This document shows positions 1 to 5,110 of a DNA stretch of 5,488 nucleotides, piece by piece. The notes below the pieces were generated by a model that saw only the letters and a list, made by a program, of their open reading frames with translations, was not told the origin of the DNA and searched no databases. The stretch covers positions 1 to 5,488 of the forward strand of contig JAGFXW010000172.1 in the NCBI GenBank assembly GCA_017861495.1, in the 5' to 3' direction. Within the stretch, counting starts at the first letter, position 1; every line of letters begins with the position of its first letter. Source of the DNA: Bacillota bacterium. GTDB lineage: Bacteria; Bacillota_C; Negativicutes; CTSoil-072. The position numbers and the translations under genes were made by a program.

Positions 1-13
1 ACCTTTTATCTTG

Positions 14-65
14 AAAAACAAAAACTACCAGAATGCAGTCGGGATAATCCGATGCAGCCTGGCAG
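14..65 (-). terminator. Intrinsic terminator overlapping riboswitch-like aptamer
   Basis: On the minus strand CTGCCAG (59-65) pairs with CTGGTAG (25-31), seven pairs including one G-U. Inside it TGCA and CGG (complement of 49-56 region) pair with CCG and TGCA (complement of 34-44 region) around a small internal loop. The stem is followed at once by five U, a G and five U (14-24). This is a textbook intrinsic terminator. Its 5' arm uses the same bases as the conserved 3' half of the aptamer-like fold, so the two structures exclude each other. The inferred logic is that a folded aptamer prevents termination, making an ON switch for a gene left of base 1. Confidence 0.8.
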
Positions 66-135
66 TCCTGAGCCCAGTATCCCGGGCCTTTTGACCCATA
101 GCTTCGCATCCCCATAATTTGGCGGGTTTACAATA
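54..135 (-). promoter_or_regulatory. GEMM-I (cyclic di-GMP-I)-like riboswitch aptamer, divergent
   Basis: The minus-strand RNA reads GUAAACC (near 125-131), then GGAUGCGAAGC (101-111), UAUGGGUC (93-100) and GACUGCCAGG (58-67). This follows the GEMM-I order of GGCAAACC, GGACGCAAAGC, a YAYGGGUC segment and a GACNGCCGGG segment. UGG-GUC pairs with GAC-GCCA, and an inner stem GGCCC/GGGCU closes the distal helix behind an A-rich internal loop. Departures from consensus are visible: GCAAAGC reads GCGAAGC, the GGGC before AAACC reads TTGT, no GNRA tetraloop is seen between AAACC and GGAUGC, and the closing P1 helix pairs poorly. In GEMM-I RNAs the aptamer binds the second messenger c-di-GMP and usually controls motility, adhesion or surface genes. 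The controlled gene lies outside the window. It could be a variant with changed ligand or a decayed copy. Confidence 0.5.
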
Positions 136-163
136 CTATGTTCTTAAACTCCAATAATAAATT

Positions 164-192
164 ATCTTATAATTTCGATATTTTTCAGTCAA
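164..192 (-). promoter_or_regulatory. Sigma-A-type promoter for the riboswitch-like leader
   Basis: On the minus strand TTGACT (187-192) is followed after 17 bases by TAAGAT (164-169). The -35 matches five of six consensus positions and the -10 four of six, with optimal spacing in AT-rich DNA. Transcription would start near base 157, giving a leader of about 140 nt that contains the aptamer-like fold and ends in the U-tract at 14-24. An imperfect palindrome, TTGTTGTGCAAAAACAA (210-226), lies just upstream and could be an operator, but that is speculative. Confidence 0.6.
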
Positions 193-264
193 TTCCTTCA
201 CTATCATAGTTGTTGTGCAAAAACAAATAACACCAGAATAGTTTCTCAAAAAATATTCCGTCCA

Positions 265-552
265 TCACTTGCCTTTTCTAATCATATGCATTGCTTCAAT
301 TCCAGAAATTGTTTTCTCAGCAGTTTCAAAACTATCAAATCCAAGCATCGGCTTGATGTTTCGTTTAATAAATCGATGGGCCTGCACAATAATATTGTTT
401 AAGTACTTTACTTGCCGCAATATTGTTTTGACTGAGAGGATTTCTTTATAAATCATTTCATTAATCGCAACATCCGTTGCAGCGTACTTGTCAGTTGTTA
501 TTACTCTTGGTTGTTGATTATGTGTAGCTTTTAAAGCTTTTTTAAAACTCCG
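265..552 (-). pseudogene. IS6-family transposase, C-terminal remnant
   Basis: The open frame extends upstream of the first ATG (454-456) to a TGA at 553-555 and reads RSFKKALKATHNQQPRVITT, then DK, and later RQVKYLNNIIVQAHRFIKR and MLGFDSF, ending GIEAMHMIRKGK. These match the C-terminal catalytic part of IS6/IS257/IS240-type DDE transposases, including the second Asp (in VITTDK) and the region around the catalytic Glu. The N-terminal HTH and first Asp are absent. In family members the Glu segment reads NNI-V-E-Q-D-H-R. Here it is NNIIVQAHR, so Glu is Val (codon 385-387) and the following Asp is Ala (379-381). About 95 of the usual roughly 220-235 residues remain, with no start codon in place. 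The element is dead by truncation and by active-site loss. Terminal inverted repeats could not be identified with confidence. Confidence 0.88.
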
Positions 553-561
553 TCAAGGAAA

Positions 562-592
562 GAAAGAACCGCCTTTTCAGACGGTTTCTTTC
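562..592 (-). terminator. Intrinsic terminator after the amidohydrolase gene
   Basis: The minus strand forms ACCGUCU-GAAA-AGGCGGU, seven pairs with one G-U closed by a GNRA-type GAAA loop. It extends through a one-base bulge into GAAAG/CUUUC and is followed by a U-rich run (UUUCC). It begins one base past the amidohydrolase stop codon, so it ends the YcaC-amidohydrolase transcript. The transposase remnant starts within about ten bases on its far side. Confidence 0.8.
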
Positions 593-593
593 A

Positions 594-2417
594 TCAAAAC
601 GCAAAGCAAGTGCAGCCGATGCCCCATATACCATTTTCTCCTAGTACACTGTGGGTGTGCTGATGAAGAGGATTACTGCAACTACATGCAATAGGTATCT
701 GGCCGGCACTGTTTACATGGCTATGGCGGTATGTGCCTCCATAAACTCCTGTTGGCGCCCAGTCAGGAGATATCGGCGGCAACGGTGGTGCTTGGCCTTT
801 AAACTCACCACTACCATGAACGATTCGCCCGCCCATAAGGGTCAACACTGATTCAATTCCCTTTATTTCCTCTTCCGACACATCGAAATAGTCGGCTGAC
901 AACACCGCAAGATCCGCTAATTGCCCTACTTCGAGCCTCCCTTTCTTCCCTTCGTCACCGGAAAACCAGGAACTCCCCATGGTATAGAGCTGCAGAGCCA
1001 ATGTCCGGTCAAGTCGATTCTTCTCGTCATACAAGGACAGGCCGCCGACAGTTTTGCCGCTCACTAACCAATAAAGAGAAACCCATGGGTTGTAGCTTGC
1101 AACCCGGGTAGCATCAGTCCCCGCGCCAACGGGTATCCCCAACTGGAGCATCCGCTTAATGGGCGGCGTTTGTTGTGCTGCCTCAGCTCCGTAGCGATCT
1201 ACAAAATATTCTCCTTGGAAAGCCATACGGTCCTGAATGGCGATGCCGCCCCCCAATGTTTTTACCCGCTCCATACTGCGCTCCGAAATGGTCTCAGCAT
1301 GGTCAAAAAACCAGCGCAAACCGTTGAATGGAATATCCCGGTTAATCTGCTCGAAGATGTCCAGAAAACGAACGATAGACTCATCGTAGGTCGCGTGGAT
1401 ACGAAACGGCCAGCGTTTCTCCACAAGCAGACCAACCACCTTCTTCAGCTCGGGCTCCATCACCGGCAGCAGTTCGGGGCGTGGCTGCAAAAAATCTTCA
1501 AAATCAGCCGCGGAGAAGACCAGCATTTCACCGGCACCGTTCAATTTGTAAACGTCGTTCCCCTGCCCGGGAGAAACAATTTTTGACCAGGCGGCAAAGT
1601 CTTCGTATTCGTTCTTAGGGTTTTGTGTGAACAGGTTATAGGCTAGACGTAGTGTCAATTGATCCTGTTTTGCCAGATGCTCGATCACCTGGTAGTCGTC
1701 TGGATATCTTTGGTATCCGCCACCGGCGTCGATGCAGCTGGTGATACCCAATCGGTTCAGTTCGCGCATGAAATGGCGGGTAGAATTAACCTGATCGGCG
1801 AAACTGAGCAGCGGTCCCTTGGCCAAACTGGCATAAAGGAGCGTAGCGTTGGGTTGGGCAATCAGCATGCCGGTTGGATTGCCGTTTTTGTCTCGCTCGA
1901 TCAATCCGCCGGGCGGGTCGGAAGTTTCACGATTGTAGCCTAACGCCCGCAACGCCGCCCTATTAATGAGGGCACGATCGTAAAGATGCAGTACGAAGAC
2001 CGGGGTATCTGGAGAAACGGAGTTGATCTCATCAAGAGTCGGCATGCGCCGTTCGGCAAACTGGAATTCGGACCAGCCGCCCACTACCCGCACCCACTGC
2101 GGGGCTGGCGTGCGACGAGCTTGATCTTGGAGCATTCTTAGGGCAATCGCCAGCGACGGCACTCCTTCCCAACGCAGTTCCATGTTGTAGTGAAGACCAC
2201 CCCGGATGACGTGAATATGTGAATCGTTCAAGCCAGGAATCACTCGCCGCCCTTTAAGGTCGATACACTTTGTATGTGTCGTAGCACTACCCAGAAGCTC
2301 GTCTTCGCCTATGGCCGTAACGCAGCCCTTCGCTATGCCAATCGCCGAACACTGGGGGTGGGATGAAGCAAGGGTTGTCACTTTGCCGTTGTATAAAATC
2401 ATCTCAGGTGTGATCAT
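594..2417 (-). CDS. Amidohydro_3 (YtcJ-type) metal-dependent amidohydrolase
   Basis: The 607-residue protein belongs to the amidohydrolase superfamily, Amidohydro_3 group, whose members hydrolyse amide or ester bonds of small molecules with a divalent metal in a TIM barrel. The substrate cannot be read from the sequence. Visible landmarks in order: an N-terminal beta-sandwich strand (residues 1-60), PGLNDSHIH with metal ligands His67 and His69, IHATYDES with His341, FDHAET with His373, GAGTDATRV with Asp435, and the late GRLEVGQLADLAVLSAD segment typical of the returning beta-sandwich. The tail (565-607) is rich in Cys and His and ends GIGCTCFAF. I recall a similar CxC-WAF ending in proteobacterial relatives. 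The ATG start is preceded by AGGGGG (2425-2430) at a 7-base spacing. No signal peptide is seen, so it is probably cytoplasmic. It is the last gene of the unit begun by the YcaC-type hydrolase and is followed directly by a terminator. Its G+C is visibly higher than that of the flanking genes. Family is certain, reaction is not. Confidence 0.93.
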   Translation of the reverse strand: MITPEMILYNGKVTTLASSHPQCSAIGIAKGCVTAIGEDELLGSATTHTKCIDLKGRRVIPGLNDSHIHVIRGGLHYNMELRWEGVPSLAIALRMLQDQARRTPAPQWVRVVGGWSEFQFAERRMPTLDEINSVSPDTPVFVLHLYDRALINRAALRALGYNRETSDPPGGLIERDKNGNPTGMLIAQPNATLLYASLAKGPLLSFADQVNSTRHFMRELNRLGITSCIDAGGGYQRYPDDYQVIEHLAKQDQLTLRLAYNLFTQNPKNEYEDFAAWSKIVSPGQGNDVYKLNGAGEMLVFSAADFEDFLQPRPELLPVMEPELKKVVGLLVEKRWPFRIHATYDESIVRFLDIFEQINRDIPFNGLRWFFDHAETISERSMERVKTLGGGIAIQDRMAFQGEYFVDRYGAEAAQQTPPIKRMLQLGIPVGAGTDATRVASYNPWVSLYWLVSGKTVGGLSLYDEKNRLDRTLALQLYTMGSSWFSGDEGKKGRLEVGQLADLAVLSADYFDVSEEEIKGIESVLTLMGGRIVHGSGEFKGQAPPLPPISPDWAPTGVYGGTYRHSHVNSAGQIPIACSCSNPLHQHTHSVLGENGIWGIGCTCFAF

Positions 2418-2424
2418 ATTGTCG

Positions 2425-2430
2425 CCCCCT
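2425..2430 (-). promoter_or_regulatory. Ribosome binding site of the amidohydrolase, overlapping upstream stop
   Basis: AGGGGG on the minus strand lies 7 bases before the ATG at 2415-2417. It touches the TAA (2430-2432) of the upstream membrane-segment remnant, which suggests that the amidohydrolase was once translationally coupled to a full-length gene there. Confidence 0.6.
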
Positions 2431-2591
2431 TATAATTTCGGGTGTAACCAGTGGCGAAATATTTTTATCAGCATTGGCATAACTGACCATGTCAGTAAAC
2501 CGACTATGCCTGCAGCTCCCAAAAGTGCTCTCAGGAACGAAGGGATACTTCCGGCACTCAAACGCAACAGCCACGGAGCAAGATAAACACA
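2430..2591 (-). pseudogene. C-terminal membrane segment remnant, possibly of an ABM-type (COG3224-like) protein
   Basis: Between the two hydrolase genes a minus-strand frame reads CVYLAPWLLRLSAGSIPSFL, continues through RALLGAAGIVGLLTWSVMPM and ends LIKIFRHWLHPKL at TAA 2430-2432. It contains a hydrophobic helix followed by a basic Arg/His-rich end. This resembles the C-terminal membrane tail of antibiotic-biosynthesis-monooxygenase-like proteins (pattern PLxxxxVMPLLTRLFRRWL), which from memory can occur beside YcaC-type and amidohydrolase genes. No ABM domain, convincing start or full length is present. A TAG at 2592-2594 closes the frame upstream. Beyond it the same frame is open to a GTG (2655-2657) overlapping the YcaC stop, but that part looks unrelated. 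The competing ATG frame at 2404-2592 encodes nothing recognisable. The family assignment is from memory of the pattern. Confidence 0.5.
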
Positions 2592-2653
2592 CTATATAGA
2601 GTGCGCAGTCAATTCTTCAAATGTATCGTTTATATTGGAAACGATGCACCCGA

Positions 2654-3430
2654 TCACTTCACCATATTGAAAGGATCAGGTACTACGTGCTGGTTCGCAT
2701 TGTTCCAGAAGTTTTGCAAAACAAAGCCGTATTCCGATAGGTTATGAACGAACGGCGCAAGCATGTCATTGGCGGTTGGGCGCTTCCAGTCTGCCTGTAA
2801 TTCGCAGGCAAGGGCGAAAGTGGTCATCAGTTCTGCCCCCGCATTGCCCATTCGAGACATAGCCGCCTCAGCCTCATAGTGGTTCCAGGCGCCACAGGCG
2901 TCAACGACTGGAAACACTTTGTAACCGTCGTTGAGGAGAGATAGCGTCGGCAATGCACAACATGTAGCGATAGTTACGCCGGCTATGATGATGTGCCGAC
3001 GGCCGGTACTGGCTACCAAATCTTCAAATGCCTTGCGAAAGGTCGGATCCTCATAGGCATTGATGATACCGGTCCGGCGGTAAATCGGCTGATCCGAGAA
3101 GATTTCCTTGATTTCCGGCAATGTGTCGCCGTTCTGCCATTGTGCGTTGGATGAAGTAATCAGAACGGGAAGCTTCATTGCCTTCGCAGTTCTGGCAAGA
3201 CCTACTACGTTGCTCTTGTACTCAGCGAGGGAGCTGAAGTCCCGCATGCCGGCCATTAGTCCGATTTGGTGGTCGATCAACAGCACGATGCTGTTATCCG
3301 CTGTCGGTTTGTCGTAGCCTGCCCTGCCGGCCTTGCGTGCATCTTCCAAGCTCACCTTGTTGGGCAAAGTATTGTCGGAAATGGGACTGATTATGTCGTT
3401 CGGACGTTGTTGATCATTTTGACTTGTCAT
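2654..3430 (-). CDS. Isochorismatase-family cysteine hydrolase (YcaC-type)
   Basis: The 258-residue protein has the alpha/beta fold of isochorismatase-like cysteine hydrolases and aligns along its length with E. coli YcaC, whose physiological substrate is unsettled. Catalytic residues can be placed by motif: Asp53 in VLLIDHQIGL, Arg119 in YRRTGIINAY (Arg in YcaC, Lys in many relatives), and the nucleophile Cys157 in GVTIATCCALPTLS. The cis-peptide region before the Cys and the segment VVDACGAWN are also typical. Residues 1-44 form a polar N-terminal extension absent from YcaC, and the C-terminus adds a short tail (about 243-258). The ATG is supported by AGGAGG (3440-3445) nine bases upstream. 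It is the first gene of the unit and is probably cotranscribed with the amidohydrolase 236 bases downstream. G+C is higher than in the flanks, as for the amidohydrolase. Amidase-like or related hydrolysis is the family expectation, while true isochorismatase activity is not implied. Confidence 0.92.
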   Translation of the reverse strand: MTSQNDQQRPNDIISPISDNTLPNKVSLEDARKAGRAGYDKPTADNSIVLLIDHQIGLMAGMRDFSSLAEYKSNVVGLARTAKAMKLPVLITSSNAQWQNGDTLPEIKEIFSDQPIYRRTGIINAYEDPTFRKAFEDLVASTGRRHIIIAGVTIATCCALPTLSLLNDGYKVFPVVDACGAWNHYEAEAAMSRMGNAGAELMTTFALACELQADWKRPTANDMLAPFVHNLSEYGFVLQNFWNNANQHVVPDPFNMVK

Positions 3431-3439
3431 TATTTATCT

Positions 3440-3445
3440 CCTCCT
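3440..3445 (-). promoter_or_regulatory. Strong ribosome binding site of the YcaC-type gene
   Basis: Perfect AGGAGG on the minus strand with nine bases to the ATG at 3428-3430. It fixes the start, including the unusual N-terminal extension. A small hairpin CTGTC/GACAG (3455-3470) sits about ten bases upstream in the leader, with no evidence for a role. Confidence 0.8.
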
Positions 3446-3540
3446 AAATTTTTTCTGTCTAAGGCGACAGTTTGATTGGGCAACAAAGAAAGTGAAATAT
3501 ATCTGGCCCCTTGAGTTTTAAGAATTTTCTCACTATTAAT

Positions 3541-3569
3541 AGTTTATACTTATTATTTAGGCAGTACAA
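3541..3569 (-). promoter_or_regulatory. Candidate promoter of the YcaC-amidohydrolase unit
   Basis: TTGTAC (3564-3569) is followed on the minus strand after 17 bases by TAAACT (3541-3546), with TATAAA in an overlapping register. The match is modest in very AT-rich DNA. It would give a leader of about 105 nt before the YcaC-type start. A competing TATAAT near 3630 has no acceptable -35. The stretch 3446-3690 otherwise shows no convincing gene. Confidence 0.3.
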
Positions 3570-3687
3570 TATTTTTTTCTTAATAAATTTCAAACTACAA
3601 ATTGCACAGAGATGTTCTCCCGCAACCATATTATATAAATGCACGAAATCCCTACTCATTTCGTATAAATGGTGTCGACCCCCGAAC

Positions 3688-3720
3688 AAAAAATTCGCCT
3701 AAACTCCACGTCTAGGCGAA
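3688..3720 (-). terminator. Intrinsic terminator upstream of the YcaC unit
   Basis: Minus-strand TTCGCCTA (3713-3720) pairs perfectly with TAGGCGAA (3694-3701) around an 11-base loop, followed at once by six U (3688-3693), G and UU. The orientation stops transcripts arriving from the TauE side, insulating the YcaC-amidohydrolase unit. On the plus strand no U-tract follows. Confidence 0.75.
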
Positions 3721-3721
3721 C

Positions 3722-3745
3722 ATAAAACTCACGTATCAGTTTTAT
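3722..3745. repeat. Perfect inverted repeat, 8-bp stem
   Basis: ATAAAACT (3722-3729) and AGTTTTAT (3738-3745) are exact reverse complements around the 8-base loop CACGTATC. It sits one base from the terminator hairpin at 3694-3720. On the minus strand the two neighbouring hairpins carry related words, ACGTGAGTTTT and ACGTGGAGTTT. Confidence 0.6.
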
Positions 3746-3828
3746 TCAAAACCTACAAAACCTTCTATTTCAAGGTTTTTTCGCTCTGTCAAGGCCACAC
3801 ACTCAACATGTGTTTCGATAGAAAGCGA
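3742..3828 (-). pseudogene. Possible scrap of a TrmA/RumA-type methyltransferase C-terminus
   Basis: A minus-strand frame between an upstream TGA and TAA 3742-3744 reads SLSIETHVECVALTERKN and ends EGFVGFE. The HVECVAL core resembles the C-terminal HVE(T/C)VxLL signature of TrmA/RumA-type uracil-5-methyltransferases of Firmicutes. Only about 28 codons are present, with no start and none of the catalytic domain. The match is short and recalled from memory, so chance similarity is a real alternative. Confidence 0.3.
3757..3781 (+). terminator. Hairpin with U-tract, probable plus-strand or bidirectional terminator
   Basis: AAAACCTT (3757-3764) pairs with AAGGTTTT (3772-3779) around a 7-base loop, and the plus strand runs on as TTTTTT (3776-3781). 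The stem has only two G-C pairs. No plus-strand gene is seen upstream, so it may be a relic or part of the hairpin cluster. Confidence 0.4.
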
Positions 3829-3863
3829 TCAACTTGCAAGGTGTCCTAGAACTCAGCCGTATA

Positions 3864-3904
3864 ATACAAAAGCGGCAAGGTTCAGAATTTCCGAAGCCTT
3901 GCCG
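3864..3904 (-). terminator. GC-rich hairpin, probable minus-strand terminator
   Basis: CGGCAAGGTT (3873-3882) pairs with AGCCTTGCCG (3895-3904), ten pairs with one G-U, around a 12-base loop. On the minus strand it is followed by CUUUUGUAUU, a usable U-rich tail. It lies between the esterase remnant and the hairpin cluster, in the correct orientation to stop transcripts coming from the TauE gene. Confidence 0.6.
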
Positions 3905-3969
3905 TTCTAATGTTTTAGTTAATGCGCTATAGATCATTCGAATTTGCCATTTACGGTTTGTAAAATTCC

Positions 3970-4119
3970 TTACTTTGACTGATTAAATAACCACTCTCTC
4001 ATTTCTTTATTGGCATATGCCGGTGTCCATGAAAAATGAGGCATTGGCCAGAAAATCTTGCCCGCTGGGTAAATTGTAGCTTTCTACTCAACACTTGCTT
4101 GGTCCATTGCACTCTTCAT
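3970..4119 (-). pseudogene. Alpha/beta-hydrolase (esterase/peptidase-like) C-terminal remnant
   Basis: The minus strand from TAA 3970-3972 encodes KATIYPAGKIFWPMPHFSW followed by TPAYANKEMREWLFNQSK. This resembles the end of esterases and predicted peptidases of the dienelactone hydrolase / PHB depolymerase type, where a conserved His in a GH.SW-like motif (here PHFSW) is the catalytic His and the protein closes with PAYAN-EM-EWLF. The frame continues upstream across a TAG (4084-4086) as MKSAMDQASVE before a TAA at 4120-4122, consistent with a decayed helix-strand of the same fold. No nucleophile Ser, Asp or N-terminal portion is found. It lies 81 bases or more downstream of the TauE gene and in the same direction. 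It is too short to function. Confidence 0.6.
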
Positions 4120-4121
4120 TT

Positions 4122-4143
4122 ATCCTATTGATCCTATTGATCC
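4122..4143. repeat. 9-bp tandem repeat, 2.4 copies
   Basis: ATCCTATTG occurs at 4122-4130 and 4131-4139 and starts again as ATCC at 4140. It lies just upstream of the esterase remnant. Its 9-bp unit would read GSIGSIG in that frame, so it looks like a slippage duplication in decaying coding sequence. Confidence 0.75.
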
Positions 4144-4200
4144 TTTACTCATCTTAATTAAAACTTTTTCCGTTCTATCAAAACTTCATATTTTTTATTC

Positions 4201-4962
4201 TCATGACCCTGCAATCAATAAAACAGCTCCTATAATAGGGATCGCAACCATCATTGTTTTCAAAACAATTGGATACATATGCCTGGTAAATTTGGCACCA
4301 ATATAAGCGCCCAACACCAATCCCAACACAACTTTGATAAACAGGCTGAAATCTAAATATCCCGATGTCATATAGCCAAATCCGCCAAGCACAGCAATTG
4401 GTAAAATAACCAACATCGTTGTTCCCACTGTCTCATACAACGTTATATTAAAAAAAAGCAACAAGCCAATCTGAATGAACGGCGTAGCACCAATTCCAAA
4501 AGTTCCTGACAATAGTCCAGCCACAAGACCCAATCCACATGCATTGAGCCAAAATTTCATCCTACCGGGAGCAGATCCATTTTCCCTACAACCAAAAATT
4601 CCTTTAGCAGGGTGAAAAACCTTGATATAAATCAAGATAGCTGAAACAAACAACATTCCGGCTGTCAGCCACTTCAAATTATCCGCTGGCAGTAAAGATG
4701 AAATTTTAGCGCCGATGAAAGCACCAGCGGCTCCAATTATACCAACGGCCGTCCCGATTTTCACATTCACATTGCCTTCACGAAAATGACTATATGCCCC
4801 AGAAAGTGTCGTAAAAGCCATGGCTCCAAGCGATGTTCCGAGCGCAGTATGGATTGGAATCCCAAATACAGTTGTCAGAACCGCGATAACAACACCCGCA
4901 CCACCAGCACCAACGAACCCCAGCAACAATCCCATAATAAACATAGTAATTAAGACAGCCAC
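4201..4962 (-). CDS. TauE/SafE-family (DUF81) membrane transporter
   Basis: The 253-residue protein is an integral membrane permease of the sulfite-exporter TauE/SafE family, whose members export sulfite, sulfoacetate or related anions, though most are uncharacterised. About eight hydrophobic segments are arranged as two related halves. GLLLGFVGAGGAGVVIAVL (residues 11-29) and ALGTSLGAMAF (40-50) in the first half correspond to GLVAGLLSGTFGIGATPFI (145-163) and TVGTTMLVILP (178-188) in the second. A polar loop near 116-136 separates the halves. Length is normal for the family. The start is GTG (4960-4962), preceded by GAGAGGAAG at a suitable distance. ATG at residue 7 is a less supported alternative. 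The gene is monocistronic by appearance, with its own promoter upstream and no neighbour indicating the substrate. Codon use is AT-rich like the flanking DNA, unlike the central hydrolase block. Confidence 0.93.
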   Translation of the reverse strand: MAVLITMFIMGLLLGFVGAGGAGVVIAVLTTVFGIPIHTALGTSLGAMAFTTLSGAYSHFREGNVNVKIGTAVGIIGAAGAFIGAKISSLLPADNLKWLTAGMLFVSAILIYIKVFHPAKGIFGCRENGSAPGRMKFWLNACGLGLVAGLLSGTFGIGATPFIQIGLLLFFNITLYETVGTTMLVILPIAVLGGFGYMTSGYLDFSLFIKVVLGLVLGAYIGAKFTRHMYPIVLKTMMVAIPIIGAVLLIAGS

Positions 4963-5021
4963 TATGAAAGTCTTCCTCTCCGGATCCTATTTCCGTTCTT
5001 CTTATTCTTATCCGTCATCAG

Positions 5022-5092
5022 GCAAAAATATACGTCATTGTTGTGTTAGTTGCAATCATAACTGATGAACAAGCATGCAGCAAAATATACGT
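5022..5092 (-). repeat. Paired direct repeats upstream of the TauE gene
   Basis: GCAAAAATATACGT (5022-5035) and GCAAAATATACGT (5080-5092) differ by one A and lie about 57 bases apart. The copy nearer the gene contains the -10 element of the proposed promoter; the other lies about 25 bases upstream of its -35. They could be binding sites for one regulator or a duplicated promoter segment. Confidence 0.6.
5027..5055 (-). promoter_or_regulatory. Promoter of the TauE/SafE-family gene
   Basis: On the minus strand TTGCAA (5050-5055) is followed after exactly 17 bases by TATATT (5027-5032). The -10 matches five of six consensus positions and the -35 four. Initiation near 5020 gives a leader of about 58 nt to the GTG start. 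Confidence 0.55.
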
Positions 5093-5110
5093 TATTATAA
5101 TTAGAATTTA

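Noticed and set aside
210..226. TTGTTGTGCAAAAACAA as an IS6 terminal inverted repeat
   Set aside because: It shares only a loose GCAAA word with known IS6 ends and no partner is present; left as a weak possible operator.
523..547. AT-rich palindromic run around AAAGCTTT
   Set aside because: Explained by lysine-rich transposase codons (KKALKA) and low sequence complexity.
551..556. TTGACG with a downstream TAAAAG as a promoter driving the transposase remnant
   Set aside because: Falls in the terminator's U-rich tail region, has a weak -10 and no intact gene to serve.
1170..1586. Plus-strand 138-codon frame inside the amidohydrolase
   Set aside because: It is antisense to a clear family member with conserved motifs and has no features of its own.
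2404..2592. Minus-strand ATG frame of 62 codons between the hydrolase genes
   Set aside because: No recognisable protein pattern, it overlaps the amidohydrolase start, and the alternative frame encodes a far more protein-like membrane segment.
3459..3689. 76-codon minus-strand frame upstream of the YcaC-type gene
   Set aside because: Starts at TTG without a good ribosome site, contains the proposed promoter, and has no domain-like pattern.
3660..3700. GTCGACCCCCGAA stretch as a CRISPR repeat unit
   Set aside because: Only one copy is present, with no regularly spaced repeats anywhere in the window.
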